DNA from: Hippopus hippopus
Taxonomy: Eukaryota > Mollusca > Bivalvia > Cardiida > Cardiidae
DNA length: 64,000 nt
NCBI GenBank assembly: GCA_946811185.2
Contig: OX328112.1
Span: forward strand, 19,573,215 to 19,637,214
Direction of reading: 5' to 3'
Below, piece by piece: positions 32,573 to 44,800 of this stretch (position 1 is the stretch's first letter; every line of letters starts with the position of its first letter). The translations under genes and the position numbers were made by a program. The notes under the pieces were generated by a model that did no database searches, had not been told where the DNA came from, and saw only the letters and a list, made by a program, of their open reading frames with translations.

Positions 32573-32905
32573 TTAACCCTTACCAAAATAAAATAATTTA
32601 TACACTTCCAAATTTGAAGCATTTCTAGACAACAAATCACAAATGGCTAAATTCAAGGTATTTGTCTTTGATAGGATAGAAAACAAAGTGGGGAAAGGAG
32701 AGTACCAGATTTTTCTCCTTTTCTCAGAGTGTTTTCAAAACCCTGCCCTTCGGGATCTTTAAAACTCAGAATCGTTTGCAAAAGGGTTGAATGCTTTTTA
32801 TTAATTTTGATACCAGAATTTTCTCCTTTTCCCGCAATGTTGTGAAAACCCTTCTTCCCCCTCGGGATCTTAAAAGCTAAGAATCGTTCGCGAAAAAGTT
32901 GAAAC
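32573..32905 (+). mobile_element. P1 element followed by a P1 right half
   Basis: TTAACCCTTACCAAAATAAA to TTTGCAAAAGGGTTGAA, then ACCAGAATTTTCTCCTTTTC to GTTCGCGAAAAAGTTGAA. Confidence 0.7.
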
Positions 32906-33476
32906 TTTTTTGACAGATAAACTTTATTTTGAGATTATCCCTGTATTCATGCGGATATATTTGCACTTTGTCCTCAAAACGACCGGATATGTCAGATACG
33001 GAAGTTGGGAATACCCAGAATGCACGAATGAAAACAGATATGAAGTATTTTCATTGTCTCGAAAATTTAACAGTTCTTTGTAACTAGGTAAGAAAAGAGA
33101 GCACAAGGCAAGTTTGCTCTTTATTTTCACAATAACCTTAACATTTTGTAATTGGACCAGCGCAGTGCACGCTTTCATTCTTAGGCCTACTCTTAGTTGT
33201 CTTTCTTTCTTCAGGGATGATATCTCGTTACTGTGCTCATAAGAGTTTCTCAGAAAAGAGCAGACGGAAACGTAACTTGTCATTCATTAATGGATATTTG
33301 GCTGAACATGTACATACAAATTACCTCATGCATGTTTACCCCAATTAGGCGGTAGGCAAGTCATACATAACATGAAATCATTGTTCTATCTGCACGTGCA
33401 TGAATTTCGAAACTGGCCTTTGTTATTGCGCATCTGACCTGTCTGCATTTATCTAGAACGGAATAAGTGGACTTAC

Positions 33477-33912
33477 TTAACCCTTTTCCTAACAAAAGAT
33501 TTTAAACTCTTCCAAGTTCAAAACATTTGAAGACAACAAAATCCAATTTGGTACAAATTAGCATAAGTTCCAGAGCACCAGATAAGAGGGAGTGATGGTA
33601 TTCTGAAGTCATTATTTTTCTTAGAAACCCTATGGTGTGGGTACTCATTAGAATTGTCTCAATGATACGATTCTAGTGAGTACCCACACCATAGGGTTTA
33701 GTGAAGAATAATTAATATTTTCAAATTAGAAATCAAAATCACTCCCTCTATCTGGAGCTCTGAGTTGGGATGGTATGTTAGGATAGAAATTGTGGGACTA
33801 GGAGAAATCCAAGAAAATGCTGGTTACCAGCATTTACTCCTGTTTCCACAATGTTTTCATAGGACTCTCTCTCAGAATGGTTAAAACTTGGGATTGTTTG
33901 GTAAAGTTTTAA
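33477..33912 (+). mobile_element. P1 element split by a foldback MITE
   Basis: TTAACCCTTTTCCTAACAAA to the left arm near 33565. The core resumes at GATAGAAATTGTGGGACTAG and ends TTTGGTAAAGTTTTAA. Confidence 0.75.
33572..33764. mobile_element. Foldback MITE inside P1
   Basis: AGAGCACCAGATAAGAGGGA mirrors CCTCTATCTGGAGCTCT. The inner arms AAACCCTATGGTGTGGGTAC and GTACCCACACCATAGGGTTT are perfectly complementary. Confidence 0.85.
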
Positions 33913-34095
33913 CACTTTTCCACACAATCCCGAGTTTTTACGACCCTGAGAAGAAGCCTTTGGAAAACATTGTGGGAAACAGAGAAATGCTGGTAACCGG
34001 CATTTACTCCTTTTTCCACAATGTTTTCTACCATATTAAAGATAAATTCCATCATTTGCGCCACATTTTAATTGTTGTCAGTTTGGACAAGTCTA
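33909..34095 (-). mobile_element. P1 element sharing TTAA with the previous copy
   Basis: TTAACACTTTTCCACACAAT to CGCCACATTTTAATTGTTGT. The right end is truncated. Confidence 0.8.
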
Positions 34096-34159
34096 TGTTT
34101 GTGGCAGTTCTCACAATAATGAGCTTAGGATCAGACTCTGCTTTATAAGGGGATTTATC

Positions 34160-34310
34160 TAAGAAACAAAAGGAGACCTGGGAAAAGAAAATACATAGTT
34201 ATCAGAATTTTCTCCTTTTACCACAGCGTTTTTCAAATATGCATTTTTCAGGTTTGTAAAGCATGAATAAGAGAATAAGGGTGAAGAAGAAAACCTGGTA
34301 TGGAAAAGTG
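34160..34310 (+). mobile_element. P1 right-half remnant
   Basis: TATCAGAATTTTCTCCTTTT and TATGGAAAAGTGTTAA are recognisable. Confidence 0.5.
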
Positions 34311-34526
34311 TTAACTCTTTACCTTACAACAAAAATGCTGACTTGTCCAAACTGGAAGCATTTTGCAGACAACAAGTTAGATTCGGCTTATATGGTAGGA
34401 TTTGTCTCTAAAACGATAGAAAATATTGTGGGAAAAGGAGAAAATTCTTGCATTTTCTTCTTTTCTAACAATGTTATCAAAAGGTCCCTGATCTTTAAAA
34501 TTTGGTATTGTATGGTAAAGGGTCAA
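34311..34526 (+). mobile_element. P1 element
   Basis: TTAACTCTTTACCTTACAAC to TATGGTAAAGGGTCAA. The core has a deletion at the centre. Confidence 0.8.
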
Positions 34527-34534
34527 GTTTGACT

Positions 34535-34745
34535 CAACTCTTTAACAAACAACAAAATTGTTGACTGGTCAAAATCGAAGGCATTGGCAGAAGACAACTA
34601 TGGAGGAATTTGTCTTTGAAAGGAAAGAAAATATTGTGGGAAAAGGAGAAAACGGTGGTTAGCAGCCTTTTCTTTGTTTTGCACAATATTTTCAAAATCC
34701 TTCCTTCAAAGGTTGTGAAAACATGGGATGGTATGGTAGGGTTCA
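34535..34745 (+). mobile_element. P1 element
   Basis: CAACTCTTTAACAAACAACA to GTATGGTAGGGTTCAA. Confidence 0.75.
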
Positions 34746-34827
34746 AGTACCATATGTCTTACAGGAAGTGTTATTCACATGAAATCACATGAAGCAGATA
34801 TAAGATTATATATATAATTACAAAAAA

Positions 34828-35007
34828 TTAGGTTGTGCTTTACCAAATTGAAAGCATTTTCAAAATGTGACTCAGTGGATGTGACTGTCTCTTGAAGAGA
34901 AGAAAACATTGTTGGAAAAGGAGAAAATGCTGGTAACCAGCATTTTCTCCTTTTTCATCTATGTTTTCAAGTTTTTTTCCCCTCCCGATTATTAGGTAAA
35001 GGGTTAA
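34828..35007 (+). mobile_element. P1 element, left arm shortened
   Basis: TGCTTTACCAAATTGAAAGC to TTAGGTAAAGGGTTAA. The core centre is GGTAACC although the arms are in plus order. Confidence 0.8.
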
Positions 35008-35099
35008 GCCTTTACTATACAGATACTTGAAGGCTAAGGTTGTGGGTTTACTTCCTTATATCAGAAACAATTGTTGCTTGTGTCACATTTACTTGTATC

Positions 35100-35284
35100 T
35101 CATATTATCTTTTTGTAAAGACCATCCAGGGTTGAAACTTTTGGCTATTGGTCAATTTTCTGTATGTCAAACAAAGGACAAGTCTAACTCACGACTCAGT
35201 TGGCTGTGAGACAAAATTCATTTTATGGATCTAGAGTTATTTTGATGTCGCTTGGTATAATAGATCATGGACATGCATTAACAG
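35100..35284 (+). mobile_element. P3 right-half remnant
   Basis: GGTCAATTTTCTGTATGTCA, CAGTTGGCTGTGAGACAAAA, TTTATGGATCTAGAGTTATT and GCTTGGTATAATAGATCATG keep P3 order. Confidence 0.6.
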
Positions 35285-35513
35285 TTAACTTTTTAACAAA
35301 GAACAAAATTTTAGACTTGTCTAGATTGAAAGCATTTGCAGATGACAAATAAAATGTGTCTCACACGATGGAACCTTTCTCTGAAAGGTTAAAAAAAATT
35401 GTGGGAAAAGGAGAAAATGCTGGTTACCAGCATTTTCTCCTTTTCCCACAATCTTTTCAAAAGCATTTGTCTGCAGTGTCATTAAAATTTGGGATAGTGT
35501 TGTAAAGGATTAA
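35285..35513 (+). mobile_element. P1 element just upstream of ANKIB1
   Basis: TTAACTTTTTAACAAAGAAC to TGTTGTAAAGGATTAA with an intact core. It ends about 110 bp before the ANKIB1 start codon and so lies in the promoter-proximal or first-intron region. Confidence 0.9.
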
Positions 35514-35551
35514 ACCCTGTTTCTCAGAGTGAGCTACTCTTTTATTTTTAG

Positions 35552-35624
35552 TCATTTTGGTGGAATATCCAAAATGCCCGACACAAGAAGCTATTTTTGA
35601 CGAAAAAACTTCACAACCAGTAGG
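35552..35624 (+). promoter_or_regulatory. 5' leader of ANKIB1 with a short upstream ORF
   Basis: TTTTATTTTTAG at 35540-35551 is a good splice acceptor, so a non-coding first exon may lie upstream. Within the leader, ATG 35574 opens an 8-codon frame (MPDTRSYF) stopped by TGA at 35600, 24 nt before the main ATG. I cannot place a transcription start. Confidence 0.45.
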
Positions 35625-35812
35625 ATGGGAAGCTCTTCGTCCAAGTTTCGGAAACATTTACAAAGTGGGGATGAAGTTGCGGCATTGAATGTCTATAACA
35701 GTCATAGTGATCTGCGGAAAGGGCTGGACCCTAACAGTTCCTATGGAGACAACTTTCAACACGAAACCCCGCTACATTATGCGGCAAGACATGGGATGAA
35801 AAGTCTTCTCAG
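35625..35812 (+). CDS. ANKIB1: ANKIB1 exon 1: N-terminus and start of ankyrin repeats
   Basis: Reads [18 protein letters not shown] onward to [17 protein letters not shown]. Gly2 with Ser6 fits the N-myristoylation consensus, and the human protein also begins MGNTTTKF. The ankyrin TPLHYAA motif starts at T48. Donor CAG|GTAAAA; the last codon is split after two bases. Confidence 0.92.
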
Positions 35813-38800
35813 GTAAAACTATTCATGGTAATTGTTTAGCATCAGCTGACTATAGTTGTGTTTCTTTTTTTTTCTTGAACATTATTTCAGTCATATTTAG
35901 CATTCAGTGCAGCTATTTATCCTTTCCTGAGTTTTTTTTATGATATTTCAGCACCCAGTGCAGATATCTAAGCTACCAATCATTGGATTGTTGCTAAAAG
36001 GAAATGGTATCTTTTTTGAAGCTGAAGTCCTGCATGGCTTAGTGGTAAAGTGTAGGACTTGTAACCTGGAGGTCCCAGGTTCTGGACTTACTGGAAGCAC
36101 TGGGCTTTTTGTGGGATTGTCCTTGAGCAAGACACTACATAGCCCTTGCCTGGTACCAGTGAAACTTTAGGACATACATGAATAAGCGAGATGTCACATT
36201 GATGGGACTGAAATATTGTTGAAAGCAATGTAAAACACCAATTAATCAATCAATCACTTTTTGAAGCCTTTCTGTTAGTACTGGAAAAAATACCTGGTGA
36301 CATTTTTTTTTTTCCAGAATATTTTTGTGTGAGCTTGGTGGAAATCCAAACAAGACCAATGGCCGCAAGGAAACTGCTTTACACTGTGTGTGTATGGAGA
36401 AGAACCCGCAATTCTATCCTGTGCAGAGACGTCGTCTTGAATGTTTGACCATGCTCCTCCAGTGGAGAGGGGTGGAGTTAAAGGACGGTGATGTAGAGAA
36501 GGTAGACCTTGGGGCCCTTGATGAGGTATGACTTAACCGTTTACCACACAATCCCAAATTTTAACAACCCTAAAGAAAAGTTTTTGAAAATATTGTAGTA
36601 AAGGAGAATGTGATGGCATTTTCTTCTTTTCCCACAATGTTTTCTACCCTCTCAAAGGCAAATTCTGTCATTTTAGCCACATTTGTATTTCTCTGCAAAT
36701 GAACCCTGTATGAGGAAGTCCAGGAAAAGTCCTGATTTATAAAACTTTAATCATTTCTCTCTTGTTAGAGCCTTTTTTAATAAGCTAGAAAAGTCATTTT
36801 CATCTATCCACCATGGTAAATTGTGTATACACACACCACAGCACAGATACAACTCTGTACACACCTGCAGTAAAGGCGTAGCATACATTATGCACAATAT
36901 GCGTAATGTAGAAGAAATTGGAACAGGCAAAACATTCTTTTATCACTTTAAAAGACAAATCCACGTTCAAAATTAAGCCTCAAACTGCTAAAAAGATTGA
37001 AATTTTCCAACTGTTCGTAAAAAGCCAAAATACTGCGATTTCATCCACCCCCTTTTTTTTATGGAAAATCTCACATTCTGTTAAGTCTGATCTTGATACT
37101 GTTATTGTGGACAGGATATATAAAGATCGGGGCGCAAGGAATGTGCAGTATGATCTTTTATCTAATCTGTGCTCAATCCTTGTAAAAAAAAAATAGGCGG
37201 GTTTTTCTGTTTTCTTAACATCAATTTTGTCAACTCTATGCTATAGGGATTGAAGAGAAATCACTTGTAGCATCAACCATGATTATGCCTTAAACCCTGA
37301 TCCATTTAATAAATTTCAGAAATCCAACACAGGGCTGCATTATGCAGCTGCATCTGGGCTAAAATCGTGTGTAGAACTTCTAGTCAACCATAGCTGCCCC
37401 CTGTTTGTGGAGAACGAAGATAGCCACACCCCCTGTGATTGTGCAGAATCCAGCTCATTTAATGAGATTGCTCTTTACCTGGAGTCTAAAATGGTATTTT
37501 CTGTAAGTATTCACTCAAATAGTGTTTTTTGCAAGCATTCACTTAAATGTTTTTGCCTGTAGGCATTAACAGAAAAAGAAAGCTTTTAAAAACCTGGTAA
37601 CCAGCATTTTCTCCTTTACCCTCAATGTTTTAATGTTTTCTAACCTAGACAAATCTAAGCAATATAACTGAAATAATGTTGAAAAATGGTGTTAACACCA
37701 CAAATTAAAAAAAAAATTAAAAGCGTCAGTGAAGAGTTTAGTAAATTAAAATTTTTCAGACTGACACAACTGTGGGAGAGATAGATGAAGTCCCGCCACA
37801 GGTAGATTCTGAAGAGTACAGTGGGTTGCGGGCTCAAGACCTTCAGGAAGCCAAGGACCAGCTGTTAGTTGAAACAGCAGACATGCTCAGTATACCTTTG
37901 TTTACAGCTGAGGCACTTCTTAGAAATCATGGTCAGTGTTGACCTTTACTTTGTGTTGATATGTAATATAGGATCTGAGATGAGTTGACATTTAAGATAT
38001 ATTGAATCTGATGTAAGTTGGCATATGAGATAAAATTTTATTAAACAAGTCTAGAAAAATGTTATTAAGGGAGCCTCTGGCAAACTTAACGACAATTTTG
38101 TAGATGAACTTTTAAAAATTTTATCTCAAAAGCCAGCGAATCTCAGATTCTTTTTATCACATAAGGTTTTTTCACGAATTATACATGTATGTCAGAATAT
38201 GCAAAGCATACATGGACACACAGTTATATTTCCATGAATAAAACCCAGTACATTTCTTTGAAAGAATTAAAACATACAATACAATGACAAAACCTCTAAA
38301 GTCACACTATGCTTATCTAAAATTTATGTAAGATAAGAAAATATGTAATGTGAATATTACACTGAAAACAAAGGATATTATGTGATAAAAAACTAACCCT
38401 TTCCCACACAACAAAATTGTTGACTCTTCCATATTGAAAGTAACTGCAGATAACAAATTGAAAATTGATACAAATGAGGTATTGTTCTCTGATGCCAAAT
38501 TCATTCATTTGAACAAATTTGATTTGTCATGACGACTTCAAATGCTTTATATTTTGACAAGTCTAATGAGATTTTGTCATCTGGTAAAGAGTTAATACAT
38601 GTTTTTACTGGCAGAATGGTCCAGAGAGGTGCTACTTGATGCCTGGATGTCAGATCCACAAGCTTGCTGTGAGAAAAGTGGAGTCACGCCACCAGCTAAC
38701 CTGTTTAGTGACAAACCTGTGGTGGAAGAATCCCTTAGCTCGCCCACCCTCAGCCACCCACCTAGTCCTTTTGCAGAGGTTTGTATCTCTGATCTCTTGC

Positions 38801-41800
38801 TTTATTTCCAAAATGCCATAACTATTTAACAAAATGACAAAATGTCAGGCTTGTCATAATTGAAAGCATTTGCAGAGCACAAATTAAATGTGGCTGGCAT
38901 GGTGAGTTCAATCTTTGAAAGAATAGGAACATAGTGGGAAAAGGAGAAAATGCTGGTTATCTGCATTTTCTCCTCTACCCTCAATGTTTTCAATAAACTT
39001 CTTCCTCAGGGTCATTTAAACACAAGTTTATTTGTTAAAGGGTTGAGGTCATGCAAGTCAGGAGAACTGCTGCTTCACCCTATTGTGTGGTACTAATTTG
39101 CTTTTAGAAATATTGTGGGAAAAAGCTCTTGTGGAAAGGGGAGACATGTGCTTTAGCTAAAAAAACAAAAAAAACCAGCTGTTGATCTTAGTTAAGATTG
39201 TGGCTTAGAAAGGGTGCTGGTATAGGAAACTGTAGGAGTCTATAGTTAAGTACACTGACTGCCATTATATTTAACCGAAATTGTGTTGAAAGTGGCCTGA
39301 AACATTAACTCTTTTGCTGCCGACCAGATGATTTTGACTTCGAAAGGGTTCAACAAAACCAAGAATATAATTCCTTGTTCTGTGTCTTTTCAGTGTGATA
39401 TATGTACCCAGTCTTTCCAGATGAATGAGGAACCAGTACACATGCCCTGTCACCAGTTCTGTCGAGATTGTTGGAAGGGGTAGGTCTAACTTGTCTTAAC
39501 CCAATGAACTCTGAACTTCATTTTTCTTCTTTGATAGGACCCTGCAAGCCCAAATCAAGTATTTGTAAAATGCAGGACTGAAATACCGTCAAAAGTGGCA
39601 TAAAGCATCAATCAAATAGCATAGCAAAGGAGCCCCCAGTGTTATTACCAGTGGTTACTATGAACATACAAAACCCAATCACCTAACTAGGGCTTATTGC
39701 TAACTTTTAGGATAAAGTCAGACAACATTAAAAATGAAAAATTTGCGACACCTCCCTCTGTAAAAAGCTGACTCTTTTCCCAAATTTTTGTGTCCACGAC
39801 AATGTTAGTGTCAACTCCTAGAAACATATCAAACTACTACAACATTAAACCTGTGTTTATCAGATTTTTTCTCAACATATCAGACAGTGTGTACTTAAGA
39901 TCAGATAACATGTTTTTCACAGTATTTTGGTTTTAAAGAGCATTGCACATGATCAATGTGCAGCTGCCCAAAGTTTGAATACCCTAAATAAAATTGGCAA
40001 AAAATCTCTGCTCTATGAACTTAAATAAAAGTAGCCTTCATATCTTCGTTCGTTATATACCTGAAAATCTAGTGGCACAAATACATGTGTTGCACACAGA
40101 TAAAATATCACATATGACATCATGCTTCACCTTCAGTCTCATGTGATATCAAATTTTCTCGTGCTGCATGAATCAAAGACAAGCACTATGAAAGTTACTA
40201 CAACATAATGTTCCGTATATATTTCAGGTATCTCAATGTGAAGATCAAGGAGGGTGGGGTACATGATATAACATGTCCAGGGTACGACTGTAGTAAACTT
40301 GTTCCCGTAGAGGTGATAGAGAATGTAGTGTCCCGTGACATGGCTCGTAGATACTTACAGTTTGATATAAAGGTAAGTAATTAAGCCTATGGATCTGAGC
40401 TTACGTTCACCAACTGTGCTAAACAGCATTCTCAGTATAGTTTTCAAGAGTTTTTAAATTTCAAAGAAACATAATTTCTGATAGGTTTAAAGTAACAATA
40501 GCTGCCAAAAATAAACAAATCAGGTGTTAAAACACATTTAAATCAAAATCATACCATTTCAGAATGTTTAACTTTGTGAAACAAACACACACATAAATAG
40601 GGGCAGTGGTGGCTTTGATATGAATGGAATGATGTTGAAAGAAGTATTACTTGCAAAACAAACACTGCTGAAATTTGATATGGAAGCTAGGGCTTTTCTA
40701 ATGCAGCACATTACATTACTAAAAACTTTAGGGAATGCAAATGATATAACTAGAATTGTAATAATTAAATATGGCAATAAAGACCAAGCATAATAAACAT
40801 AAGCATTACAAAAACATGACCTTACTTTATTGCCACAGGCATTTGTAGACAGTAATCCCAATATAAAGTGGTGTCCCTATCCAGCTTGCGGGCGAGCGGT
40901 GCGATTACCAGAAGTGATAGAGGGCAGTACGAGCAGTCTCACCTCCCCGAGACATAACAATGTGCCGAGTGATACATCAAGAGCAGTTGATTGTGGGAAC
41001 GGTCATCACTTTTGTTGGTAAGCTGCTGATATACTCGGGCTGTTGTAGAAAATTTTTTTCTTCTCTTTTTATCATGTGTTGAACTTTTTATTGAACAAAC
41101 CCTGTTTTATCACTCAACCCTGAGGTTTAAGGGTCATGAGAAAGAAGGCTTTTGAAAACATTGTGGGAAAAGGAGAAAATGTTGGTAACCAGCATTTTCT
41201 CCTTTTTCTACAATGTTTTCTAGCCTCTGAGAGACAAATCCCATCACTTCAGCTGTATCTTGTTTGTTGTCTGCAAATGATTTAAGTTTGAGCAGGTCTA
41301 AAATTTTGCTGTATTGGGAAAGAGTATGCCACCCTTATGAAGAATGCTTTTGAATCCTGTTTGGCTTAAAGTCTAATGCAACCCATCAGAGCCTGAGAAC
41401 TTATGCAGGTACTCTTTCATTCTGATCTGTCAATCATTACAGTACTCATAGCCATTTGAATTGTGTACGTGATCTATGGACAAGGCAACAAGTGGAGAGT
41501 ATTTATCAGCATGGTTCTAGTGGTCTTTAGTGATTTATGCAACGAATGACGAGGATTCATTTGCATTAGATGGTTCTAGTGTTCTTTGGATTTGTATGAT
41601 CTTAAGCTCTTTCCATTTAACATCTGTAGCTGAGCCATGTAGCTCAGTAGGTTATGTAAAGGGCTTGAAATCAGGGGAAATGAGGGGGGCGTTTCCTGGT
41701 TTGAGTCCCAAGCTCAGCCAGTTTCTTTCTGAGGATTGATGATAGTCATTGCAAATGCAACAGAATTCATTCTTCTCTCACTGCTATTTATTGTTTTGAC

Positions 41801-44800
41801 AATGGTCATGCGGGAAAGCAACCAGTGGCTTGGGAAGAATATTTTGCAAAGTACTTGTCTAGGAAAGCATGGGTAGGTGCACTGGCCACAGCCATCTGAC
41901 TGAAATAGTATTGAAAATAATGTTAAACACATTACAGACACAAATCGCCATGTCTTTGTACATATATTGACAAATGTTTTGTTCCTATAAATATATTCTT
42001 ACATTTAAACACTTTTTTTCCAGGGAGTGTATGGGTGAAGCCCACGAGCCCTGTAGCTGCGAAAGTTTGAAGAAGTGGATAGGCGAAATCAATGAGATTA
42101 AACCAGAAAAATGTAAGATTTACCCTTGTTTATCTGTATCCTGTCACACACAAAAATATGTGTAACTTACATAGCATATAGACAAAAAATCCTCCTGCAC
42201 ATCTGTACTGTCTGATCTTGGACTATACAATTTACTTCTCTATTGATAGTTAGTTATGAATTTCTCATTAACTGTGTACCATGAGACAAAATTTTAGACT
42301 TAAATTTTGAAAGCATTTGCAAATGATAAAAAATGGTTCAAATGATGGAATATTTTGTAAATATATTGTGGGAAAAGGAGAGAATGCTGGTTTGTAATAC
42401 CAGCATTATTTCTCTTTTCAACAATTTGTTAAAAGGCTTCTTCCTCAGTTTTGTTTGGTATAGAATTCAAGTATCTAAGTATTTTAGTCATAGTTTATAT
42501 TTCTAATGTCTGTTTTCTTTTTATGATTGGTGGTACAGAACATGCACCGGAGAAAGCTTATAATTGTGTTTGGTTGATCACAAGTCAACATGTATGTCCA
42601 TACTGTTAATTTCTCTCATCCTCCCCCATTCCCTGTCCTTGCCCCTTCCCCTTCCCCTCACTTAGTTCCGATGGTGGTTAGTTATTTTTTCAAGTGGATG
42701 GTATAGAGCAAGAGTGTGAAAATATTACTAACTCCGGGTCCAAAAGTTTTCAGAAAAGGCACTCGTCCTGTAGGATTTCCCGAATACCCTTAATTTGCTT
42801 ATTCAATATTGGAATGACGGTTTTGTCTCCTGTAAGTTAAAATATTCATCCGAAAAACTTATTTTACTATCTCCTATTCACCACTCATCCTGCCGGATGA
42901 CCATGACTGATATTTCACTCATCCTCATCCATTTCTTACTCGTAAATACGAGCGGACGAGTGGATTATTTGGACCCTGTAACTGCCACTGACAGGTGACT
43001 AACTCCAAATCTTAACTGCATATTTCCATTCTCAACACCTCCCTGTCCTCCCTCCCCCATCTCCTCCATGAACATATTTATAGCTCTGATATGCAATTTA
43101 TAATTAATGTACAGAGCAGGAGTGTGGAAATGCTGCTAACTGTCTCTTGTTGGTTACAAACTCTGAATGTGGTCCTGACTGTAAATCCCTCCCATCCTCC
43201 CCCACCCCCATGACCTTTTCCGCACAGACCTACTTCATATAGCTCAGGTGATGTTTGTTATTTTATAGTGGATGGAACAGAACAGGAGTGTGAGAACGCT
43301 GCTAACTGTCTCTGGTTGGTGACCAACTCCAAGTCATGTCCTAACTGTAAATCTCCCATCCAGAAAAATGAGGGCTGTAACCACATGAAGTGTTCAAAAG
43401 TAAGTTTGAATACCTTTATCCGATGACTACATTTTACATTGGTCCAAATTAAAAGTGCTTTTTTGATGACAAATGAAATGAGTCATGCTAGTGAAAAGGG
43501 GATCACATTCATCTGCAAAAAGTATCAAACCAGGTCAACATATGCTGACCTTCTGCTAATTGTCAATTTTCTGCATGTCAGAAGACCATTCCACCTCAAG
43601 ATTCTACTGGTTGTTAGAGAAAATTGATTTTTGGGATCCATTATTATTACTGATGACCTGCATGGTATAATGCATTACATAGATGTACTGAACCCCTCCT
43701 TTTGACAGTGCATGGCTCATTTACAGTGTTACAACCATCAAGTAGCAACAAAGAATAATTGAGAAAAAAAGTCACTATCACAAAGGCACCAAGCTAGGGA
43801 TGCAATAAAACCCCTTTTTCCAGAGCAGGGCTCAACTACGACAGGAATGAAGAAATAGAGGATATTTGTTTTTTTTACGGTGAAAGATCGAAATTTATTT
43901 CATCGAGTGAACATCATCGGTAATATTTTCACAAGTGGCACAGCCAGTGAAAATATTACCGATGATGTTCGCGAGATGAAAAAAATTTCGATCTTTCACC
44001 GAAAAAAACAAATATTCTATTTATTTCATGCTTTTAACCCTTTCTGGGGGAAACTTAATCAAAATCCAGTACAGTTCTTTTCGTTTATTTCCCGTGGCGT
44101 ACCACCTATGCATAGCAACGCATTACAATATTACGTCAAGCGCGAGAAATGCAAGGTAAATTACGTCATATTTCCATCTGGTTGTGAGGCACACACATTT
44201 TACAGACGTAACTAGTGCGTGGGAACAACTGTTTTCGCCATCAATTGAAGAGTTGGAATATAAAAATTGTTATTTTCACTGGTCGTAACCATGAAATATC
44301 GAAAAAATACTTCACCGATATTTCTCGATAACCTACCGGAAAGCATGAAATAAATACATGTTGTTGTAACCTTCAGGTTGTCTTTTTATGGAGAAGGCAA
44401 TTTCATACAATGGCTCAGTAAATTCCTCAGCAAATGAAGGAACGTAGTACAATGAAATAAATTACTCTATCTTTCAATATTCCGGCTATTGCCTATTTCA
44501 AGAGTTTGAAACACTTTATTCTGCTAGAACTTGCTTAAATATGTTTTACTCCTTCAACCATAATTGTTTTACAGGTAGGGAGTCAAGTAGGAACTTGTTT
44601 TAAAAACCCTTCAACTTGGAAAAGTCTCGAATTGTATTGATTGGTTAGGGGTTAACCCTTTACTAATCAACCCTTGGTTTTTACGACCCTGAGATAGAAG
44701 CCTTTTGAAAACATTGTGGGAAAAGGAGAAAATGCTGATAACCAGCATTTTCTCCTTTTCCCACAATGTTTTCTATCCTGCTGGAAGCAAATTTCAATTT

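Larger units (their letters stand above)
12346..35551. other. Intergenic region, about 23 kb, repeats only
   Basis: No exon chain, conserved domain or long non-repeat ORF is visible on either strand. Apart from the elements listed separately, stretches such as 16640-17460, 21480-21800, 22150-22490, 29560-30110 and 32925-33470 look like plain AT-rich non-coding DNA. Poly(A) or promoter signals for the flanking genes may lie near its ends, but I cannot place them. Confidence 0.6.

Noticed and set aside
43105..43195. Exon-10 copy C as a functional alternative exon
   Set aside because: It lacks the catalytic NEGCNHMKC part and has no donor at the matching point. The frame runs into the CT-rich spacer.
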